Source: Mycobacteriales bacterium
GTDB lineage: Bacteria > Actinomycetota > Actinomycetes > Mycobacteriales > CADCTP01
Direction of reading: 5' to 3'
DNA length: 64,000 bases
Assembly (NCBI GenBank): GCA_035995165.1
Contig: DASYKU010000031.1
Coordinates: 19,507-83,506, forward strand
Positions 1-9,410 of this stretch are shown here, in pieces. Positions within the stretch are counted from its first letter, which is position 1, and every line of letters starts with the position of its first letter. The notes under the pieces were generated by a model. It made no database searches. It was given only the letters and a program-made list of their open reading frames with translations, and was not told where the DNA came from. The position numbers and the translations under genes are program-made.

Positions 1-71
1 TGGATCGTGGCGTCGTCCCAGTCGACGAGCGTGCCGTTCATCCAGATCTTCTTGGTCGGCGTGATGGGCAC
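1..71 (-). CDS. ilvE: Branched-chain amino acid aminotransferase, N-terminus only (cut by window edge)
   Basis: Only the first 23 codons are present; the gene continues beyond base 1. The reading starts M-P-I-T-P-T-K-K-I-W-M-N-G and continues L-V-D-W-D-D-A-T-I, the typical opening of class IV PLP-dependent branched-chain aminotransferases, which make Leu, Ile and Val from their 2-oxo acids in the cytoplasm. The start is GTG (69-71), with an AAGGAG ribosome-binding site about 8 nt upstream. It lies downstream of leuB on the same strand, fitting a branched-chain amino acid cluster. The identification rests on a short but characteristic N-terminus. Confidence 0.75.
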   Translation of the reverse strand, partial: MPITPTKKIWMNGTLVDWDDATI

Positions 72-113
72 GGGTCGGCTCCTTCGGCGGCTTACGCCCA
101 ATCGGGAAATACG

Positions 114-123
114 AGGACGTCCT
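114..123. promoter_or_regulatory. 10-bp palindrome AGGACGTCCT in the leuB-ilvE gap
   Basis: A perfect 10-bp inverted repeat in the 96-bp gap upstream of the ilvE start, next to an AT-richer stretch (TATTTC on the minus strand) that could be its -10. It is a candidate operator only; no regulator is known from the sequence. Confidence 0.25.
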
Positions 124-167
124 ACCATCTCATTCCGGACGCCCGCGGCGCCACCCGATCAGATCTC

Positions 168-1202
168 TCAGACGGGGGTGTGCTGGCTGGTCAGAGCAGC
201 GAGCCGATCGCCGATGGACCCGGTCTTGCCGGGGTCGGCGTGGTCCCGGGTGGCCAGGTCGAAGGCCACCGCGGCATTCACCCGCCGCGCCTGGTCGCCG
301 TGCCCGAGGTGGTCGAGCAGGAGCGCCACGGACAGCACGGTCGCGGTCGGGTCGGCGCGGCCCGTGCCGGCGATGTCCGGCGCGCTGCCGTGCACGGGCT
401 CGAACATGCTGGGGTTCGCCCGGCTGACGTCCAGGTTACCGCTGGCGGCAAGACCGATCCCGCCCGTCACCGCAGCGCCGAGGTCGGTGAGGATGTCGCC
501 GAACAGGTTGTCGGTGACCACCACGTCGAACCGGGCCGGGTCGGAGACGAAGAACATCGAGGCCGCGTCCACGTGCTGGTACGCCACGGTCACCTCGGGG
601 TGCTCCCGGGAGACCTCCTCGACCTTGCGCGACCAGAGCGACCCGGAGTAGGTCAGCACGTTGGTCTTGTGCACCAGGGTCAGGTGCTTGCGCTCGCGCT
701 CGGTCGCCCGCCGGAACGCGTCCCGGACCACCCGCTCGACCCCGAACGCGGTGTTCACGCTGATCTCGGTGGCCACCTCGTGCGGGGTGTCCTTGCGCAG
801 CGCGCCGCCGGCCCCCGAGTACGGCCCCTCGGTGCCCTCGCGGACCACGACCATGTCGATGGACGGGTTGCCGGCCAACGGGGTCCGCACGCCCGGGAAC
901 AGGCGCACCGGGCGCAGGTTCACGTGGTGGTCGAGCTCGAAGCGCAGCCGCAGCAGCAGGCCGCGCTCCAGCACGCCCGGGGGCACGCTCGGGTCGCCGA
1001 CCGCGCCGAGGAGGATCGCGTCCTGGTTGCGCAGCTCGCTGATGACCGAGTCCGGTACGAGCTCACCCGTCCGGTGCCAGCGGGCGGCGCCCAGGTCGTA
1101 CGTCGTGGTCTCGACCCCGGACACCGCTTCGCGCAGGACCTTGAGGCCCTCCACCACCACCTCGGGTCCGATGCCGTCCCCGGGGATCACCGCCAGCCTC
1201 AT
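168..1202 (-). CDS. leuB: 3-isopropylmalate dehydrogenase
   Basis: This is the cytoplasmic leucine-pathway enzyme that oxidises and decarboxylates 3-isopropylmalate with NAD+ to 2-oxoisocaproate. The 344 residues match the length of actinobacterial LeuB. The N-terminus [14 protein letters not shown] and the later [13 protein letters not shown] segment are the metal/substrate-binding signatures of the isocitrate/isopropylmalate dehydrogenase family; G-S-A-P-D-I-A-G is the nucleotide-site loop. The start is ATG; a TAACCT hexamer lies 8 nt upstream. It sits between ilvE and serA on the same strand, in the order known from mycobacteria. Confidence 0.95.
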   Translation of the reverse strand: MRLAVIPGDGIGPEVVVEGLKVLREAVSGVETTTYDLGAARWHRTGELVPDSVISELRNQDAILLGAVGDPSVPPGVLERGLLLRLRFELDHHVNLRPVRLFPGVRTPLAGNPSIDMVVVREGTEGPYSGAGGALRKDTPHEVATEISVNTAFGVERVVRDAFRRATERERKHLTLVHKTNVLTYSGSLWSRKVEEVSREHPEVTVAYQHVDAASMFFVSDPARFDVVVTDNLFGDILTDLGAAVTGGIGLAASGNLDVSRANPSMFEPVHGSAPDIAGTGRADPTATVLSVALLLDHLGHGDQARRVNAAVAFDLATRDHADPGKTGSIGDRLAALTSQHTPV

Positions 1203-1210
1203 GACCTCGG

Positions 1211-1216
1211 AGGTTA
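1211..1216 (-). promoter_or_regulatory. Candidate -10 (TAACCT) for leaderless leuB mRNA
   Basis: TAACCT ends 8 nt before the leuB ATG, so transcription would begin at or next to the start codon. No convincing -35 is visible. Confidence 0.35.
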
Positions 1217-1253
1217 TCCGACACGCCGAGGCCAGCGGCCAGAGGGCCGGTCG

Positions 1254-2861
1254 CTATTCGGTGTCGATGTCCGCGTCGCGCACCGTGGTGGCCCCGATCT
1301 CGGCCCCGATCGCGGCCAGCACGTCGGCCGGGACGGCGCTGTCGACGGTCACCGTCATCAGCGCCTCGCCGCCCCGCCGCGTCCGGCTGACCTGCGCGCC
1401 GGCGATGTTCACGCCGGCGTCGCCGAGCCGGACGCCGACCGCGCCGACCACCCCGGGCCGGTCGGTGTAGCGGAAGAACAGCAGGTGGCCCTCCAGCCGC
1501 AGGTCCACGTCGTACCCGTCGACCTCGGTGAGCTTCTGCTCCTGCTTCGGGCCGGTCAGCGTGCCGGACACGCTCACGGTCACGCCGGTGGCCAGCACGC
1601 CGCGCACGGTCACCAGGTTGCGGTGGTCCCCGGCCTCCGCGTACGTCGCGATGCCGACGTCGACGCCGCGGTCCTTGGCCAGCAGCGGCGCGTTGACGAA
1701 CGTCACCTGCTCGGAGACCACGTCGGTGAACACGCCCTTGAGCGCGGCCAGCTGCAGCACGCTCACGTCGTACGCGGCGATCTCGCCCCGGACCTCGACG
1801 GTGATCGACTGGGCGACCCCGCCGGCCAGCGCGGTGAAGACCCGGCCGAGCTTCTCCGCCAGCGGCAGCCCGGGCCGGACGTCCTCGGCGACGATGCCGC
1901 CGGCCTGCACGTTCACCGCGTCCGGGACGAACTCGCCCTGCAGGGCGAGGCGGACCGAGCGGGCCACGGCCAGCCCGGCCTTGTCCTGGGCCTCGACCGT
2001 GGAGGCGCCCAGGTGTGGGGTGACGACGACGCCCGGCAGCCCGAACAGCGGGCTCTCGGTGGCCGGCTCCGTCACGAACACGTCGATGCCGGCGCCGCCG
2101 ACGTGGCCGGACGCGATCGCGTCGGCCAGCGCCTGCTCCTCGACCAGCCCGCCGCGGGCGGCGTTGACGATCCGGACGCCCGGCTTGGTCAGGGCCAGCT
2201 CGCGGGCGCCGATCAGGCCCATCGTCTCGGGCGTCTTGGGCAGGTGGATGGTGACGAAGTCGCTCTCGGCCAGCAGCTCGTCCAGGGTGACCAGGCGGAC
2301 GCCGATCTGGGCGGCCCGGGCCGGCTGCACGTACGGGTCGTAGGCGATCAGGCGGACGCCGAACGCGGACAGCCGCTGGGCGACCAGCACGCCGATCTTG
2401 CCCAGCCCGACCACGCCGACGGTCTTGTCCGCGACCTCGACGCCGGTGAACTTCGACCGCTTCCACTGCCCGGCCTGCAGGCTCGCGTCGGCGGCGGGCA
2501 CGTTGCGGGCGACCGCGAGCAGCAGCGCGACCGCGTGCTCGGCGGCGCTGACGATGTTGGAGGTCGGCGCGTTGACGACCATGACGCCGCGGGCGGTGGC
2601 GGCCGGCACGTCGACGTTGTCCAGGCCGATGCCGGCCCGGGCGACGACCTTGAGCCGGTCGGCGGCGGCCAGCGCCTCGGCGTCGATCCTGGTGGCGCTG
2701 CGGATCAGCACCGCGTCCACATCGGACAGTGCCGGCAGCAGGGCGGCCCGGTCGGCGCCGTCGACGTGACGGAGCTCGAAGTCCGCGGACAGCACCTCCA
2801 GCGCGGACGGCGCGAGCTCCTCGGCGACGAGGACGACCGGACGGCGCTCGGGCTGGGCCAC
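1254..2861 (-). CDS. serA: D-3-phosphoglycerate dehydrogenase
   Basis: First committed step of serine synthesis: NAD-dependent oxidation of 3-phosphoglycerate to 3-phosphohydroxypyruvate. At 535 residues it is the long type-I form found in actinobacteria: catalytic/Rossmann domain (G-L-G-K-I-G near residue 145; A-R-G-G-L-V; catalytic H in T-P-H-L-G-A-S), an intervening ASB domain, and a C-terminal ACT domain (R-P-G-V-V-G-A-V-G) that allows feedback by serine. The GTG start (V-A-Q-P-E-R) was chosen because AGGAGG lies 7 nt upstream; the frame remains open for 52 more codons upstream but those are low-complexity and lack a ribosome-binding site. Confidence 0.95.
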   Translation of the reverse strand: MAQPERRPVVLVAEELAPSALEVLSADFELRHVDGADRAALLPALSDVDAVLIRSATRIDAEALAAADRLKVVARAGIGLDNVDVPAATARGVMVVNAPTSNIVSAAEHAVALLLAVARNVPAADASLQAGQWKRSKFTGVEVADKTVGVVGLGKIGVLVAQRLSAFGVRLIAYDPYVQPARAAQIGVRLVTLDELLAESDFVTIHLPKTPETMGLIGARELALTKPGVRIVNAARGGLVEEQALADAIASGHVGGAGIDVFVTEPATESPLFGLPGVVVTPHLGASTVEAQDKAGLAVARSVRLALQGEFVPDAVNVQAGGIVAEDVRPGLPLAEKLGRVFTALAGGVAQSITVEVRGEIAAYDVSVLQLAALKGVFTDVVSEQVTFVNAPLLAKDRGVDVGIATYAEAGDHRNLVTVRGVLATGVTVSVSGTLTGPKQEQKLTEVDGYDVDLRLEGHLLFFRYTDRPGVVGAVGVRLGDAGVNIAGAQVSRTRRGGEALMTVTVDSAVPADVLAAIGAEIGATTVRDADIDTE

Positions 2862-2997
2862 TGCTGTTCCTCCTGGGATCGGCGACGCCGAACCCCCGCC
2901 GGCGCCCTGCAATGGTAGCGACGCGGCGTGAGCCCCAGGACGGGCGCGGCGGATCCGTCCGTCACACCGGCGTTGCCCGGCGGTGACGAACGTTACA

Positions 2998-3038
2998 TCC
3001 CGCGGGCCCCTGTCCACATCGGACAGAGGCCCGCGGGA
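2998..3038. terminator. Long GC hairpin between the symporter pair and serA
   Basis: An 11-bp arm (TCCCGCGGGCC/GGCCCGCGGGA), one mismatch and a further 6-bp arm (CTGTCC/GGACAG) enclose a 5-nt loop. It lies 10 bp past the stop of the small membrane protein gene at 3048 and is probably its terminator; there is no T-run, as is common in actinobacteria. Confidence 0.6.
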
Positions 3039-3047
3039 AAGCGCAGC

Positions 3048-3359
3048 TCAGTGGATCGGTGGGCCGGCCTCCTCGGCCTTCGCCGCGGCCGAGGGGCCCT
3101 CGATCTTCAGCGGCCGGGTCCGGGCCCAGAACAGGAACAGCCCGCCGAGCACCAGCATCCCGAGCCCCATCCAGAGGTTGATCCGGATGCCGGCGGCCTT
3201 GTCGATCTCCTGCTTGGAGTCGGCCAGGCCCACGATGATCAGCACGACCCCGTAGATCCCCATCAGCCCGCCGATGAGGTAGCGCAGGTCGAACAGCCGG
3301 GACGAGGCGCTGTGCTCGGCGTTGAACTCCTCTTCCTGGAGGTCTTCGCTGTCGGTCAT
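3048..3359 (-). CDS. Small two-helix membrane protein next to a sodium:solute symporter
   Basis: Protein of 103 residues with no named family that I recognise. It has an acidic N-terminus, two hydrophobic segments (about 27-45 and 65-83) separated by a charged loop, and a polar Ala/Pro/Glu tail, so it is a small inner-membrane protein with a short cytoplasmic tail. It starts 9 bp after the symporter stop on the same strand and is followed by a strong hairpin, so the two are almost certainly one operon. A role as accessory subunit or stabiliser of the symporter is inferred from position alone. Confidence 0.75.
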   Translation of the reverse strand: MTDSEDLQEEEFNAEHSASSRLFDLRYLIGGLMGIYGVVLIIVGLADSKQEIDKAAGIRINLWMGLGMLVLGGLFLFWARTRPLKIEGPSAAAKAEEAGPPIH

Positions 3360-3368
3360 GACAACCTC

Positions 3369-5081
3369 CTAGAGGAAGATCAGGCTGAGGATCAGCGTGA
3401 TGAGCAGGGCGCCGCCGCCGAGCAGCTTGGGCGACTCCCACCAGGGCAGCTTCGGACCCTTCGGCGGCGCGTTCGGGTTCGGGACGCGGGCGACCAGGCC
3501 GGCCAGCTCCGACTCCGGTTTGGGCGCGGTGAACATCGTCACCGCGACCGTGACGACCGCGTCGACGACGAACGCGATGATCGCGCCGTAGAAGTTCTGG
3601 GACTGGGTGGACTCGATCGTCACCCACGGGCTCCAGATGTCCAGGCTGCCGATGTTCAGGCCGGTGAGCGCGAAGTGGCCGACGGCGGCGGCCACGGTGC
3701 CGGTCAGCAGGCCCCAGAACCCGGCCCAGGCCGTCGTCCGCTTCCACAGCATGCCGATGATGAACGTGGCGAACAGCGGCGCGTTGAAGATCGAGAACAG
3801 CAGCTGCAGGTAGTTCTGGATGTTCGAGTAGCCCGACGCGATGAATGCCGTGCCCACGCTGACCAGGATGCCGATGATCGTGATGTACCGGCCGACGCGC
3901 AGGTAGTACTCGTCGGAGCGGTCCCTGGCGAACCGGGCCCGCCAGATGTCGTACGTGAAGACGGTGTTGAACGAGCTCACGTTCGCCGCCATGCCGGCCA
4001 TGAACGCCGCCAGCAGGCCGGCCAGCGCGACGCCGAGCACGCCGTTGGGCAGCAGCAGGCCCATCAGCCGCGGGATCGCGTCGTTGTAGGTCGCGTCCCC
4101 GTCCGGCTGGCCGATCTTCGGGATCAGCACCAGCGCGAGCAGACCCGGGATGATCGTCAGGGCCGGGATGAAGATCTTCGGGTACGCCCCGATCAGCGGG
4201 GTGCGCTGCCCGGCCGAGAGGTCCTTGGCCGCCAGCGCCCGCTGCACCTCGGCGAAGTTCGTCGTCCAGTAGCCGAAGGACAGCACGAACCCGAGGCCCA
4301 TCACGATGCCGATCCAGTCACCCAGCGGGTTCGTCGGATGGCCGACGGCCGTCCCGCCCCACTGGCTGAACAACGCCGCCCCGTTGGGCTGCTGCGCCTC
4401 GATCTTGTCCTTCAGGCCGCCCCAGCCGCCGACCGCGTGCAGGCCGACGATGACGACCGGGATGAGCCCGGCCAGGATCACGAAGAACTGCAGGACCTCG
4501 TTGTAGATCGCGCCGGACAGCCCGCCCAGCGTGATGTAGCCCAGCACGAAGCCGGCCGCGATGATGATCGAGACCCAGATCGGCCAGCCGAGCAGGCTCT
4601 TGATGATCAGCGCCATCGCGAACAGGTTGACGCCGGCCTGCAGCACGGCCGAGGCCGCGAAGGTCCAGGCGTTGAACTGGTGGGTGGCGCCGTTGTACCG
4701 CCGGCGCAGGTACTCCGGGACGGAGTGCACCCGGGAGCCGTAGTAGAACGGCATCATCACGATGCCGAGGAACACCATCGCCGGCACGGCGCCGATCCAG
4801 TAGAAGTGGACCGTCGAGATGCCGTACTGCGCGCCGTTCGCGGCCATTCCGAGGATCTCGATCGCGCCGAGGTTCGCGGAGATGAAGGCGATCCCGGTCA
4901 CCCACGCGGGCAGCGACCGGCCGGACAGCAGGAAATCCTCGCTCGTGGCGATGGAGCGCCGGGCCAGCACGCCGATCGCGATCACGATGATGAAGTAGAA
5001 CGCGAGGATCGAGTAGTCGAGGAAGTTGACGTCCAGTCGACCGCTGCTGTCCGCCGCGAGGATCATTGAGGTCTGTGTCAC
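3369..5081 (-). CDS. Sodium:solute symporter (SSS family, SGLT-like)
   Basis: Integral membrane secondary transporter of 570 residues with about 14 hydrophobic segments, importing a solute with sodium. The N-terminal F-L-D-Y-S-I-L-A-F-Y-F-I and S-E-D-F-L-L-S-G-R-S-L-P-A-W region and the conserved G-L-S-G-A-I-Y-N-E-V-L-Q-F-F segment are hallmarks of the SSS family, closest in feel to the sodium/sugar (vSGLT) branch; the substrate cannot be assigned. GTG start with GGGAGG 5 nt upstream. First gene of a two-gene unit with the small membrane protein at 3048. Confidence 0.88.
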   Translation of the reverse strand: MTQTSMILAADSSGRLDVNFLDYSILAFYFIIVIAIGVLARRSIATSEDFLLSGRSLPAWVTGIAFISANLGAIEILGMAANGAQYGISTVHFYWIGAVPAMVFLGIVMMPFYYGSRVHSVPEYLRRRYNGATHQFNAWTFAASAVLQAGVNLFAMALIIKSLLGWPIWVSIIIAAGFVLGYITLGGLSGAIYNEVLQFFVILAGLIPVVIVGLHAVGGWGGLKDKIEAQQPNGAALFSQWGGTAVGHPTNPLGDWIGIVMGLGFVLSFGYWTTNFAEVQRALAAKDLSAGQRTPLIGAYPKIFIPALTIIPGLLALVLIPKIGQPDGDATYNDAIPRLMGLLLPNGVLGVALAGLLAAFMAGMAANVSSFNTVFTYDIWRARFARDRSDEYYLRVGRYITIIGILVSVGTAFIASGYSNIQNYLQLLFSIFNAPLFATFIIGMLWKRTTAWAGFWGLLTGTVAAAVGHFALTGLNIGSLDIWSPWVTIESTQSQNFYGAIIAFVVDAVVTVAVTMFTAPKPESELAGLVARVPNPNAPPKGPKLPWWESPKLLGGGALLITLILSLIFL

Positions 5082-5392
5082 CCGGGCCTCCCAGCTGAAA
5101 CAGGACGGCTGCGGGTGCGGTCGCCCGGGAGTTCAATGTCACCGAAAGTGGTCCCGGCAAACCTCTGCGACCGGCATTGCTCATCTGAGCAGCGAACATT
5201 TCTCGTCGCGGAGGCGGGCGCGGCGGCGTCCGGACCGCAGCGACGCGCCGACGGGTCGCCGCGCGGCGCGGAGGGAGGACGCCGCCTCCCAGCGCCCGCA
5301 CAGCATGCGACCGGCCGCCGCCCGCGCTGCTGGCGCGGGGCGGCGGCCGGTCGGTCGGCCCGGGTTCCCTTCTGGGGAAGCGGGCGTTCGTG

Positions 5393-5419
<27 letters not shown>
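5082..5419. other. Gene-free gap between ilvC and the symporter
   Basis: 338 bp with no convincing gene. The ilvC side holds three hairpins (annotated separately). The symporter side holds TGCTCA-TC-TGAGCA (5178-5191), a 14-bp inverted repeat about 100 bp before the symporter start that could be an operator for a sugar-type regulator. TTGCCG on the minus strand near 5155-5160 could be a -35, but no good -10 follows. Confidence 0.5.
5308..5353. terminator. 20-bp stem hairpin downstream of ilvC
   Basis: Arms 5308-5327 and 5333-5353 pair over 20 bp with one bulged G around a TGCTG loop, the strongest hairpin in this gap. It probably ends ilvBNC transcripts that pass the two smaller hairpins nearer ilvC. 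Confidence 0.6.
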
Positions 5420-6466
<1,047 letters not shown>

Positions 6467-6483
6467 CTATCGCGTTCGGTGGA

Positions 6484-7011
6484 TCAGGCGGAGCGATCGA
6501 GCGAGCGCAGCGCGGTGCCGGTGATCGAGCGCGGGCCGCGGCCGACGGCGACCATGCCGGACTGGACCATCTCCCGCACCCCGTACGGCTCCAGCACCTT
6601 GAGCAGCGCGCTGAGCTTGTCCGCCGTGCCGGTCGCCTCGATCGTCACCGACTCGGTGCCGACGTCGACCACCTTGGCCCGGAACAGGGTGGCCACCTCG
6701 AGCACGGCGCTGCGGACGGCCACGTCGGCCCGGACCTTGACCAGCAGCAGCTCCCGCTGCACGGACTGGGCCGGGTCGAGCTCGACGATCTTGATGACGT
6801 TGATGAGCTTGTTCAGCTGCTTGGTGACCTGCTCCAGCGGCAGCTGGTCGACCACGACGACGATCGTCATCCGGGACATGTCCGGGTGCTCGGTCGGGCC
6901 GACCGCGAGCGACTCGATGTTGAACCCGCGCCGGCTGAACAGGCCCGACACCCGGGCCAGCACGCCGGGCTTGTTCTCCACCAGCACCGACAGCGTGTGA
7001 TGAGTGCTCAT
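6484..7011 (-). CDS. ilvN: Acetolactate synthase small (regulatory) subunit
   Basis: Regulatory subunit that binds IlvB and confers valine feedback. 175 residues: an N-terminal ACT domain (S-V-L-V-E-N-K-P-G-V-L-A-R-V-S-G-L-F then R-G-F-N-I-E-S-L) and a C-terminal ALS_ss domain (residues about 85-160). The ATG at 7011 begins 2 nt after the ilvB TAA, so the genes are probably translationally coupled. Typical length for the family. Confidence 0.95.
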   Translation of the reverse strand: MSTHHTLSVLVENKPGVLARVSGLFSRRGFNIESLAVGPTEHPDMSRMTIVVVVDQLPLEQVTKQLNKLINVIKIVELDPAQSVQRELLLVKVRADVAVRSAVLEVATLFRAKVVDVGTESVTIEATGTADKLSALLKVLEPYGVREMVQSGMVAVGRGPRSITGTALRSLDRSA

Positions 7012-7013
7012 GG

Positions 7014-8774
7014 TTAACCCTCGACCTCGTCCCAGACGGGCCGCACGCCGCGGGCGGCCATGATCTCGTCGTTGCTCGTACCGGCCGGCACCATCGGCCA
7101 GACCTGCGCGTCCTGCCCGACGATGAAGTCGATGACCACGGGTTGGTCGTCGATCTCCATCGCCTTCTCGATCGCGCCGTCCACGTCCTCCTTGGACTCC
7201 ACCCGCAGGCCCACGCAGCCCAGCGCGTCGGCGAGCTTCACGAAGTCGGGGATGCGGTGCTTGTGGGTGCCGAGGTCGGTCTGGCTGTAGCGCTCGGAGT
7301 AGAAGAGGTTCTGCCACTGCCGGACCATGCCGAGGTTGCCGTTGTTGATGATGGCGACCTTGATCGGGATGCCCTCCAGCGCGCAGGTGGCCAGCTCCTG
7401 GTTGGTCATCTGGAAGCAGCCGTCGCCGTCGATCGCCCAGACGGTGGCCTCGGGCCGGCCCATCTTGGCGCCCATCGCGGCCGGGACCGAGTAGCCCATC
7501 GTGCCGGCGCCGCCGGAGTTCAGCCAGGTGTACGGGTTCTCGTACCGGATGAACTGGGCCGCCCACATCTGGTGCTGGCCGACGCCCGCGACGTACAGGG
7601 CCTCGGGACCGGCGATCCGGCCGAGCCGCTCGATGACGTACTGCGGGGCGAGGGAGCCGTCGCTGGGCCACTCGTAGCCCAGCGGGTACCGGGTGCGCCA
7701 GGCGTCGAGCTCGGCCCACCAGCCGGTGAGGTCGGCCCGGTGGCCGGCGTCGTACTCGCCCTGGACGGCCGCGATCAGCTGGATGATCACCTCGCGGCAG
7801 TCGCCCACGATCGGCACGTCCGCCATCCGGTTCTTGGAGATCTCGGCCGGGTCGATGTCGGCGTGGATGACCAGCGCGTGCGGCGCGAAGCTGTCCAGCT
7901 TGCCGGTGACGCGGTCGTCGAAGCGGGCGCCCAGCGTGATCAGCAGGTCGGACTTCTGCAGCGCGCTGACCGCGGAGACGGAGCCGTGCATGCCGGGCAT
8001 GCCGAGGTGCTGCGGGTGGCTGTCCGGGAACGCGCCCTTGGCCATCAGCGTGGTGACCACCGGGATCCCGGTGAGCTCGGCCAGCCGGCGCAGCTCCGTG
8101 GCCGCGTGGGCCTTCAGCACGCCGCCGCCGACGTACAGGACCGGGCGCCTGGCCTCGGCGATCAGCCGGGCCGCCTCCCGGATCTGCTTGCCGTGCGGCT
8201 TGAGGACGGGGCGGTAGCCCGGCAGGTCCATCGTCGGCGGCCAGCCGAACGTGGTCTGCGCCTGCAGGATGTCCTTGGGCAGGTCGACCAGCACCGGGCC
8301 GGGGCGGCCGGTCAGCGCGATGTGGAACGCCTCGGCGATCGTCCGCGGGATGTCCGCGGCGTCCTTGACCAGGAAGTTGTGCTTCGTGATGGGAAGCGTG
8401 ATGCCGCAGATGTCGGCTTCCTGGAAGGCGTCGGTGCCGATCGCGGCCGAGGGGACCTGCCCGGTGATCGCGACGATCGGCACCGAGTCCATGTACGCGT
8501 CGGCGATCGGGGTGACGAGGTTGGTCGCGCCCGGGCCCGAGGTCGCCATGCAGACCCCGACCTTGCCGGTGGCCTGCGCGTACCCCTCGGCGGCGTGGCC
8601 GGCACCCTGCTCGTGCCGGACCAGGACATGCCGGACGGCCGTGGAGTCGAACAGCGGGTCGTACGCCGGCAGGATGGCGCCGCCGGGGATGCCGAACACG
8701 ACATCCGCGCCGACCGCCTCGAGCGAGTGCACGAGAGATTGGGCGCCGGTGGCCGGTCTATTGCTGTCTGTCAT
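7014..8774 (-). CDS. ilvB: Acetolactate synthase large (catalytic) subunit
   Basis: TPP-, FAD- and Mg2+-dependent condensation of pyruvate with pyruvate or 2-oxobutyrate, the first common step of branched-chain amino acid synthesis. 586 residues. The catalytic glutamate lies in [11 protein letters not shown]; the TPP motif starts G-D-G-C-F-Q-M-T and ends in I-I-N-N. The ATG at 8774 is preferred over one 9 codons upstream because GGAGGGG lies 9 nt before it. Preceded by a leader peptide and a terminator-like hairpin, so expression is likely controlled by attenuation. Confidence 0.95.
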   Translation of the reverse strand: MTDSNRPATGAQSLVHSLEAVGADVVFGIPGGAILPAYDPLFDSTAVRHVLVRHEQGAGHAAEGYAQATGKVGVCMATSGPGATNLVTPIADAYMDSVPIVAITGQVPSAAIGTDAFQEADICGITLPITKHNFLVKDAADIPRTIAEAFHIALTGRPGPVLVDLPKDILQAQTTFGWPPTMDLPGYRPVLKPHGKQIREAARLIAEARRPVLYVGGGVLKAHAATELRRLAELTGIPVVTTLMAKGAFPDSHPQHLGMPGMHGSVSAVSALQKSDLLITLGARFDDRVTGKLDSFAPHALVIHADIDPAEISKNRMADVPIVGDCREVIIQLIAAVQGEYDAGHRADLTGWWAELDAWRTRYPLGYEWPSDGSLAPQYVIERLGRIAGPEALYVAGVGQHQMWAAQFIRYENPYTWLNSGGAGTMGYSVPAAMGAKMGRPEATVWAIDGDGCFQMTNQELATCALEGIPIKVAIINNGNLGMVRQWQNLFYSERYSQTDLGTHKHRIPDFVKLADALGCVGLRVESKEDVDGAIEKAMEIDDQPVVIDFIVGQDAQVWPMVPAGTSNDEIMAARGVRPVWDEVEG

Positions 8775-8818
8775 CGCTGCTGACCCCTCCGCGGGTCTCA
8801 TGGCTGGGTTTGCCCAAC

Positions 8819-8851
8819 AAAAAACCCCTCGTGCCGCGGGGCACTGAGGGG
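8819..8851 (-). terminator. Attenuator hairpin with T6 tail before ilvB
   Basis: In transcript sense, CCCCTC and GTGCC (separated by one bulged A) pair with GGCAC and GAGGGG around a CCGC loop, followed immediately by six Ts (8819-8824). It is a textbook intrinsic terminator 45 nt upstream of the ilvB ATG, and the only one in the window with a real T-run. A second hairpin (8854-8879, 5 bp + mismatch + 5 bp, loop TCCC) lies directly between the leader stop codon and this terminator. The competing antiterminator pairing could not be settled by eye. Confidence 0.85.
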
Positions 8852-8878
8852 CTGCGCGTCGACCGGGAGGTCGGCGCG

Positions 8879-8911
8879 CTACGAAAGTACGAGGGTCAGG
8901 CTGGTGCTCAC
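8879..8911 (-). CDS. ilvL: ilvB leader peptide, 10 aa ([10 protein letters not shown])
   Basis: A 10-codon frame starting at GTG (8911) and ending TAG (8879-8881). Four of its last six residues are Leu or Val, and it uses GTA and CTT, codons that are rare in this GC-rich sequence. This is the expected content of a branched-chain leader that senses charged Leu/Val tRNA. The start falls 8 nt after a TACCGT -10, so the mRNA would begin at or beside the start codon (leaderless). The attenuator begins about 28 nt after the stop. Assignment is by position and composition. Confidence 0.7.
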   Translation of the reverse strand: MSTSLTLVLS

Positions 8912-8919
8912 GGCTCCGG

Positions 8920-8949
8920 ACGGTAGTCAGGGGTGGGCACCCCCGTCAA
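8920..8949 (-). promoter_or_regulatory. ilvBNC promoter (TTGACG-N18-TACCGT)
   Basis: -35 TTGACG at 8944-8949 and -10 TACCGT at 8920-8925, spacer 18. The predicted start site coincides with the leader-peptide GTG at 8911. Confidence 0.65.
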
Positions 8950-8995
8950 CACGCATCCCACGTACTGGGATCGCCGTCTCGTTCGCGGCAACGAC

Positions 8996-9023
8996 TTGAC
9001 TCATAACCATATGGTTATATGAT
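8996..9023 (+). promoter_or_regulatory. arsR promoter (TTGACT-N16-TATGAT)
   Basis: Near-consensus -35 (8996-9001) and -10 (9018-9023) with a 16-bp spacer. The predicted start site is the A of the arsR ATG at 9030, so the mRNA should be leaderless. Confidence 0.75.
9003..9018. promoter_or_regulatory. 16-bp perfect palindrome, probable ArsR operator
   Basis: ATAACCATATGGTTAT is a perfect inverted repeat that occupies the whole spacer of the arsR promoter. Bound repressor would block polymerase, implying autoregulation. Its AT-richness stands out from the surrounding sequence and matches the style of ArsR/SmtB operators. Confidence 0.75.
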
Positions 9024-9029
9024 CTGGGC

Positions 9030-9410
9030 ATGGCTCGGGCGGCGACCACGACGGACGCGTTCAACGCCGTCGCCGAGCCCCGCCGGCGGCAGCTGCTCGA
9101 CGTCCTCACCGGCGGGGAGCGGTCGGTCTCCGACCTGGTCGACCGCCTGGGCCTGTCCCAGCCACTGGTGTCCAAGCACCTGCGGGTGCTGCGGGAGGTG
9201 GGGCTCGTGCAGGTCCGGGACGAGGGACGGCAGCGGCTCTACCGGCTCGACGCCGGGCCGCTGCGGTCGATCGTGGACTGGCTCGCGCCGTTCGAGCGGG
9301 CCATGGCGGAGCGGTTCGACCTGATGGACGACGTGATCCAGGAACTCAAGGCTCAGGAGGAATCCGATGGCGACAACGACCAACTCGGCGAAGGTCACCC
9401 TTCCCACTGA
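9030..9410 (+). CDS. ArsR-family winged-helix repressor
   Basis: 126-residue DNA-binding protein. The HTH spans about residues 10-85: A-E-P-R-R-R-Q-L-L-D-V-L, then S-V-S-D-L-V-D-R-L-G-L-S-Q-P-L-V-S-K-H-L recognition helix, then the wing R-Q-R-L-Y-R-L. No metal-binding cysteine pair is present, so this is the non-metal ArsR type commonly paired with AHSA1/SRPBCC genes. Its 3' end overlaps the next gene by 44 bp. The promoter spacer is a perfect palindrome, so it probably represses its own operon. What it senses is unknown; a ligand bound by the neighbouring AHSA1 protein is possible. Confidence 0.9.
   Translation: MARAATTTDAFNAVAEPRRRQLLDVLTGGERSVSDLVDRLGLSQPLVSKHLRVLREVGLVQVRDEGRQRLYRLDAGPLRSIVDWLAPFERAMAERFDLMDDVIQELKAQEESDGDNDQLGEGHPSH

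Noticed and set aside
180..5069. Very long open frames on the plus strand (for example 180-2918 and 2928-5069)
   Set aside because: They run antisense to leuB, serA, the symporter pair and have Arg/Gly/His/Asp-rich low-complexity translations, the usual third-position artefact at high GC.
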